Of a stretch of 64,000 bases of DNA, positions 61,527-64,000 are shown in pieces. Where the stretch lies: positions 2,852,001 through 2,916,000 of the forward strand of contig NZ_CP027295.1 in the NCBI RefSeq assembly GCF_005490785.1, read 5' to 3'. Every line of letters begins with the position of its first letter. The stretch's first letter is position 1. This DNA is from Brachybacterium sp. SGAir0954 (lineage in GTDB: Bacteria; Actinomycetota; Actinomycetes; Actinomycetales; Dermabacteraceae). The notes under the pieces were generated by a model, which had not been told where the DNA came from, ran no database searches, and worked only from the letters and a program-made list of their open reading frames with translations. The translations under genes were made by a program, and so were the position numbers.

Positions 61527-62579
61527 GTGCATCGCAACTCCTTCTCCCTGGCCGCCCTCGCCGCTGCTGCGGTCCCGGGCCTGGTGCCCGCGCTGACCAC
61601 GCCGATCGCCACGCCCGCCGAGGAGCTCGACGTCGCGGGCGTCGTCGGTGAGGACTCCCAGCGCGTGGTGGTCCGCTCCCCGGCGTCGACCGCCGCAGGG
61701 GTGCGACTGGACCGCGATCTCACCGTCGCGGACGCCCTGACCGGCACCCCCCTGCGCGGCGTCGTCCCGCCCGTGCTCGGTTTCGTCAAGCTCGCCGAGG
61801 GCGGCCGCGCCGCGGTGAGCGCCGCCCCCGCCGGGCACCCGCTCATGCTCGACGAGCTGCAGGACTCCCCCGGCCTCGCCCGTTCCCTGGGCCAGGTGCT
61901 CGCCCGCATCCACACCGTGCCCCGCTACGCGGCGGAGGCGGCCGGGGTCGAGAGCTTCACCGCGGCCGCCCTGCTCTCCGAGCACGCGGACCGCGTGCGC
62001 CGCGCCCGTGAGGGCGGCCACCTCCCCGCCGCGGTCTCCCAGCGCTGGGAGTCCCTGCTGGCCGACGCCGACCTGTGGGACTTCACGCCCCAGTTCATCC
62101 ACGCGGACCTCTCCGAGGAGTCGCTGTTCGCCGCGGAGGACCGCATCAGCGCCGTGCTCTCGTGGCACGGGGCGAAGGTCGCCGATCCCGCCACGGATCT
62201 CGCCTGGCTCATCTCCTCCCTCGACACCGAGCGCTTCGACGAGCTGTACGCCGCCTACCGCGAGGAGCTCCCCACCGAGGTGCACCCGCGCCTGGTCGAG
62301 CGCGCGCAGGCGATCGGCGAGTTCGCCGTGTGCGAGTGGCTCCTGCACGGGCTGGACACCGAGGACCAGGAGATCGTCCAGGACGCCCGGGTCATGATCT
62401 CCGACCTCGACCACGACCTCGCGCAGCTCGCGCGCGAGGAGGCGGAGCGCACCTACGAGGAGCTCCACGCCGATCGGCGCGAGCCCGTCGCCGCGGGCCA
62501 GGACCCCGCGCCCGAGCAGCGGTCCGCCGCCCCCGAGGACGTCGAGCACCCCGGGACCTCCGAGCGTCCCGGGCACTGA
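61527..62579 (+). CDS. Aminoglycoside/macrolide phosphotransferase-like protein, possibly catalytically altered
   Basis: A 350-residue APH-fold protein. The catalytic loop is FIHADLSEESLF: the His-x-Asp is present but the usual Asn five residues later is Ser. The next motif reads VLSWHGAKVADPATDLAWLI, where family members have IDW...GDPxxDLA, so the metal-binding Asp is Ser. These changes cast doubt on kinase activity. N-terminus (SLAALAAAAVPGLVPALT) is hydrophobic. GTG start with TACGGT ending six bases upstream. Location beside nudC-uvrD2-whiB7 hints at antibiotic response; it may instead be a structural pseudokinase. Confidence 0.75.
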   Translation: MHRNSFSLAALAAAAVPGLVPALTTPIATPAEELDVAGVVGEDSQRVVVRSPASTAAGVRLDRDLTVADALTGTPLRGVVPPVLGFVKLAEGGRAAVSAAPAGHPLMLDELQDSPGLARSLGQVLARIHTVPRYAAEAAGVESFTAAALLSEHADRVRRAREGGHLPAAVSQRWESLLADADLWDFTPQFIHADLSEESLFAAEDRISAVLSWHGAKVADPATDLAWLISSLDTERFDELYAAYREELPTEVHPRLVERAQAIGEFAVCEWLLHGLDTEDQEIVQDARVMISDLDHDLAQLAREEAERTYEELHADRREPVAAGQDPAPEQRSAAPEDVEHPGTSERPGH

Positions 62580-62605
62580 CCGGGTGACGGGCCCCGCGCC
62601 CGGCC

Positions 62606-64000
62606 TCAGTCGCCGCGGAGCCTGCTCTCGACCGCCGCACGCGAGGGATGACGCGTCACCTCGTGCGTGACGCCTGCGGCCACGTAGTGGAAGGCGGTGC
62701 GGATCCGTGACAGCGGCGTGCCCGTCGCCTCGTGCCAGGCCAGGCGGTACAGCGTGAGCTGCAGCGAGAGCGCCCGCAGCCGCGCCGGGGGCGGCACCTG
62801 CCCCGTCTTCCAGTCCACGATCATCACGCCGTCCCCGCCGTCCGGATCGGGGAAGACGGCGTCGATCACGCCGCGCACCGCCACCTCGCCGATCCGCGTG
62901 GTCACGGGGTGCTCCACGGCGATCGGGGTGCGGTCGGCCCACTCCGAGGCGGCGAAGGCGTCCCGCAGCGCGGCGGCGGAGCCCGCCGGCCCCTCGTCGT
63001 CGTGGTCCGCGAGATCGGCGAGGTCCTCGAGGTCCAGGAGCGCCCCCGCGTCGAAGCGGTGCTCGAGCCAGGCGTGGAAGGCGGTGCCCCGCGAGGCGGC
63101 GGCGGAGGGCCGGCGCGGGAGCGGGCGCAGCAGGTCCAGCGCGGCGCCCGTCGGGTCCTGCGCCTGCGCGACGACCTGCGAGGCGGACAGCCGGGCCGGG
63201 GAGTGCACCTCGGGGCGCGCGCGATGCTCGGCGAGGTCGGCGAGGGCCCGCTCCACGAGGGTCGCGAGCGCCGGGTCCGCGATCTCCCGATCGGCGGCGC
63301 CCGCCTCCGCGACGAGCCGGGCCGCACGATCGCGGGCGGCCTCCTCGGGCCCCGGGTCGGCGGGGAACAGCGCGGTGCGCCGGGAGGAGACCAGCGGGTT
63401 CTCCTCGGGGACCTCCTCGACCCGGCGGAAGGCCGGCGGCACGAGGTTCGCGATCTCGGCGAGATAGCGGGAGCGGGGCCGGGGCCGGCTCGCGTCCTGC
63501 CGCCAGGCGGCGGAGGTCAGCAGCAGCCGGCGCCGCGCCCGGGTCACCGCGACGTACATGAGCCGGCGGTCCTCCCGCAGCGACTCCTCCCCCTGGGCGA
63601 GCTGGTACTCGTCCACGAGCTCCTCGGCGTCGACCTGGGTGTCCGCCTCGGCCCACCGCAGCTCGGGGAGCGTTTCGGCGTCGCCGCGCAGGGCGGTGGG
63701 GACGGCGGCGTCGGCGAGCGGACCCAGCCAGCCGCTCGCGGGCACGCGCACCCGCCCCTCCTCGTCGGTGCGCGCGCGGCGCAGGTCGTAGGAGGGCACG
63801 GACCCCTCGGTGAGCCCGGCGACCGCGACGAGGTCCCATTCGAGACCCTTCGCGGAATGCATGGTCACGACCGTGACCGCGCCGGGCGGCGGCTCGGTCT
63901 GCGCGGCGGCGGAGACGGACAGCCCCGCCTCCTCGTCCTCGCTGATCTCGAGGAGGTCGAGGTAGGCGCCGAGACCGCCCTGCTGCGCCCCGGACTCGAA
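62606..64000 (-). CDS. AdnB-like helicase-nuclease, C-terminal part (5' end outside window)
   Basis: The visible 464 residues are the C-terminal half of a UvrD/AddA-type protein running off the window. Helicase motifs are VTMHSAKGLEWDLVAVAGL (motif V) and RRLMYVAVTRARRRLLLTSA (motif VI). The PD-(D/E)xK nuclease is in VRGVIDAVFPDPDG...VMIVDWKTGQ, with the preceding SRGTAFHAWLEHRF. Mycobacterial AdnB (Rv3201c) has this layout and lies upstream of nudC and uvrD2, as here. It works with AdnA in end resection for double-strand break repair. AddA-like relatives are the alternative. Confidence 0.85.
   Translation of the reverse strand, partial: FESGAQQGGLGAYLDLLEISEDEEAGLSVSAAAQTEPPPGAVTVVTMHSAKGLEWDLVAVAGLTEGSVPSYDLRRARTDEEGRVRVPASGWLGPLADAAVPTALRGDAETLPELRWAEADTQVDAEELVDEYQLAQGEESLREDRRLMYVAVTRARRRLLLTSAAWRQDASRPRPRSRYLAEIANLVPPAFRRVEEVPEENPLVSSRRTALFPADPGPEEAARDRAARLVAEAGAADREIADPALATLVERALADLAEHRARPEVHSPARLSASQVVAQAQDPTGAALDLLRPLPRRPSAAASRGTAFHAWLEHRFDAGALLDLEDLADLADHDDEGPAGSAAALRDAFAASEWADRTPIAVEHPVTTRIGEVAVRGVIDAVFPDPDGGDGVMIVDWKTGQVPPPARLRALSLQLTLYRLAWHEATGTPLSRIRTAFHYVAAGVTHEVTRHPSRAAVESRLRGD

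Overview
The window is very G+C-rich, densely packed DNA from a high-GC actinobacterium. Actinobacterial markers are an HspR-regulated dnaK operon with HAIR operators, a WhiB7-type regulator beside uvrD2, nudC and an AdnB-like helicase-nuclease, an MshA-like mycothiol glycosyltransferase, and an Rv2466c-like DsbA protein. The overall look suggests Micrococcales, possibly Dermabacteraceae/Brachybacterium; that taxon is an inference from gene content. No rRNA, tRNA, insertion sequence, prophage or CRISPR array was seen.

Layout. 1-1936: two glycosyltransferases resembling the pair that builds diglucosyl-diacylglycerol. 1845-6170 (minus): dnaK-grpE-dnaJ-hspR with two HAIR operators at its promoter and GC-rich hairpins at the grpE/dnaJ and dnaJ/hspR junctions. 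6359-16950: an accessory-looking block with looser packing and less extreme codon bias: an NhaA-thioredoxin fusion, an ATPase-LuxR regulator, the RuMP pair hxlB-hxlA, a glutathione-independent formaldehyde dehydrogenase, a class II UvrA-like ABC protein, a DJ-1/PfpI protein and an ABM-domain protein. It ends in two consecutive hairpin terminators and reads as an aldehyde/redox stress island. 17130-28588: ordinary genes (nitronate monooxygenase, methyltransferases, MshA-like and PIG-L proteins, ADP-ribosylglycohydrolase, M13 peptidase). 28608-31399: a TPP riboswitch controlling a thiamine-precursor ECF transporter whose ATPases and T component are fused. 31396-36003: small genes, a 5'-truncated deaminase, a Nei-type glycosylase, rpiB and a DsbA-like protein. 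36095-39750: a strongly asymmetric heterodimeric ABC exporter. 39949-52355: DUF402, pepN, MscS, globin, thioesterases, a solute-binding lipoprotein, glgP and ettA. 52498-64000: HAD, Lon-like PDZ protease, zincin-like protein, Nudix, YgjP-like peptidase, DUF5679, whiB7, uvrD2, nudC, a phosphotransferase-like protein and the end of adnB. This last block matches, from memory, the order around M. tuberculosis Rv3194c-Rv3201c.

Expression. About eighteen first-in-unit genes have a -10-like hexamer (mostly TAnnnT) ending exactly 6 or 7 bases before the start codon and no Shine-Dalgarno sequence, so leaderless transcription appears common. Genes inside operons overlap as ATGA or TGATG or carry GGAGG-type sites. 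whiB7 is the opposite extreme: an A-tract promoter, a leader of about 255 bases, a 32-codon upstream ORF with a strong ribosome site, and a hairpin just before the gene.
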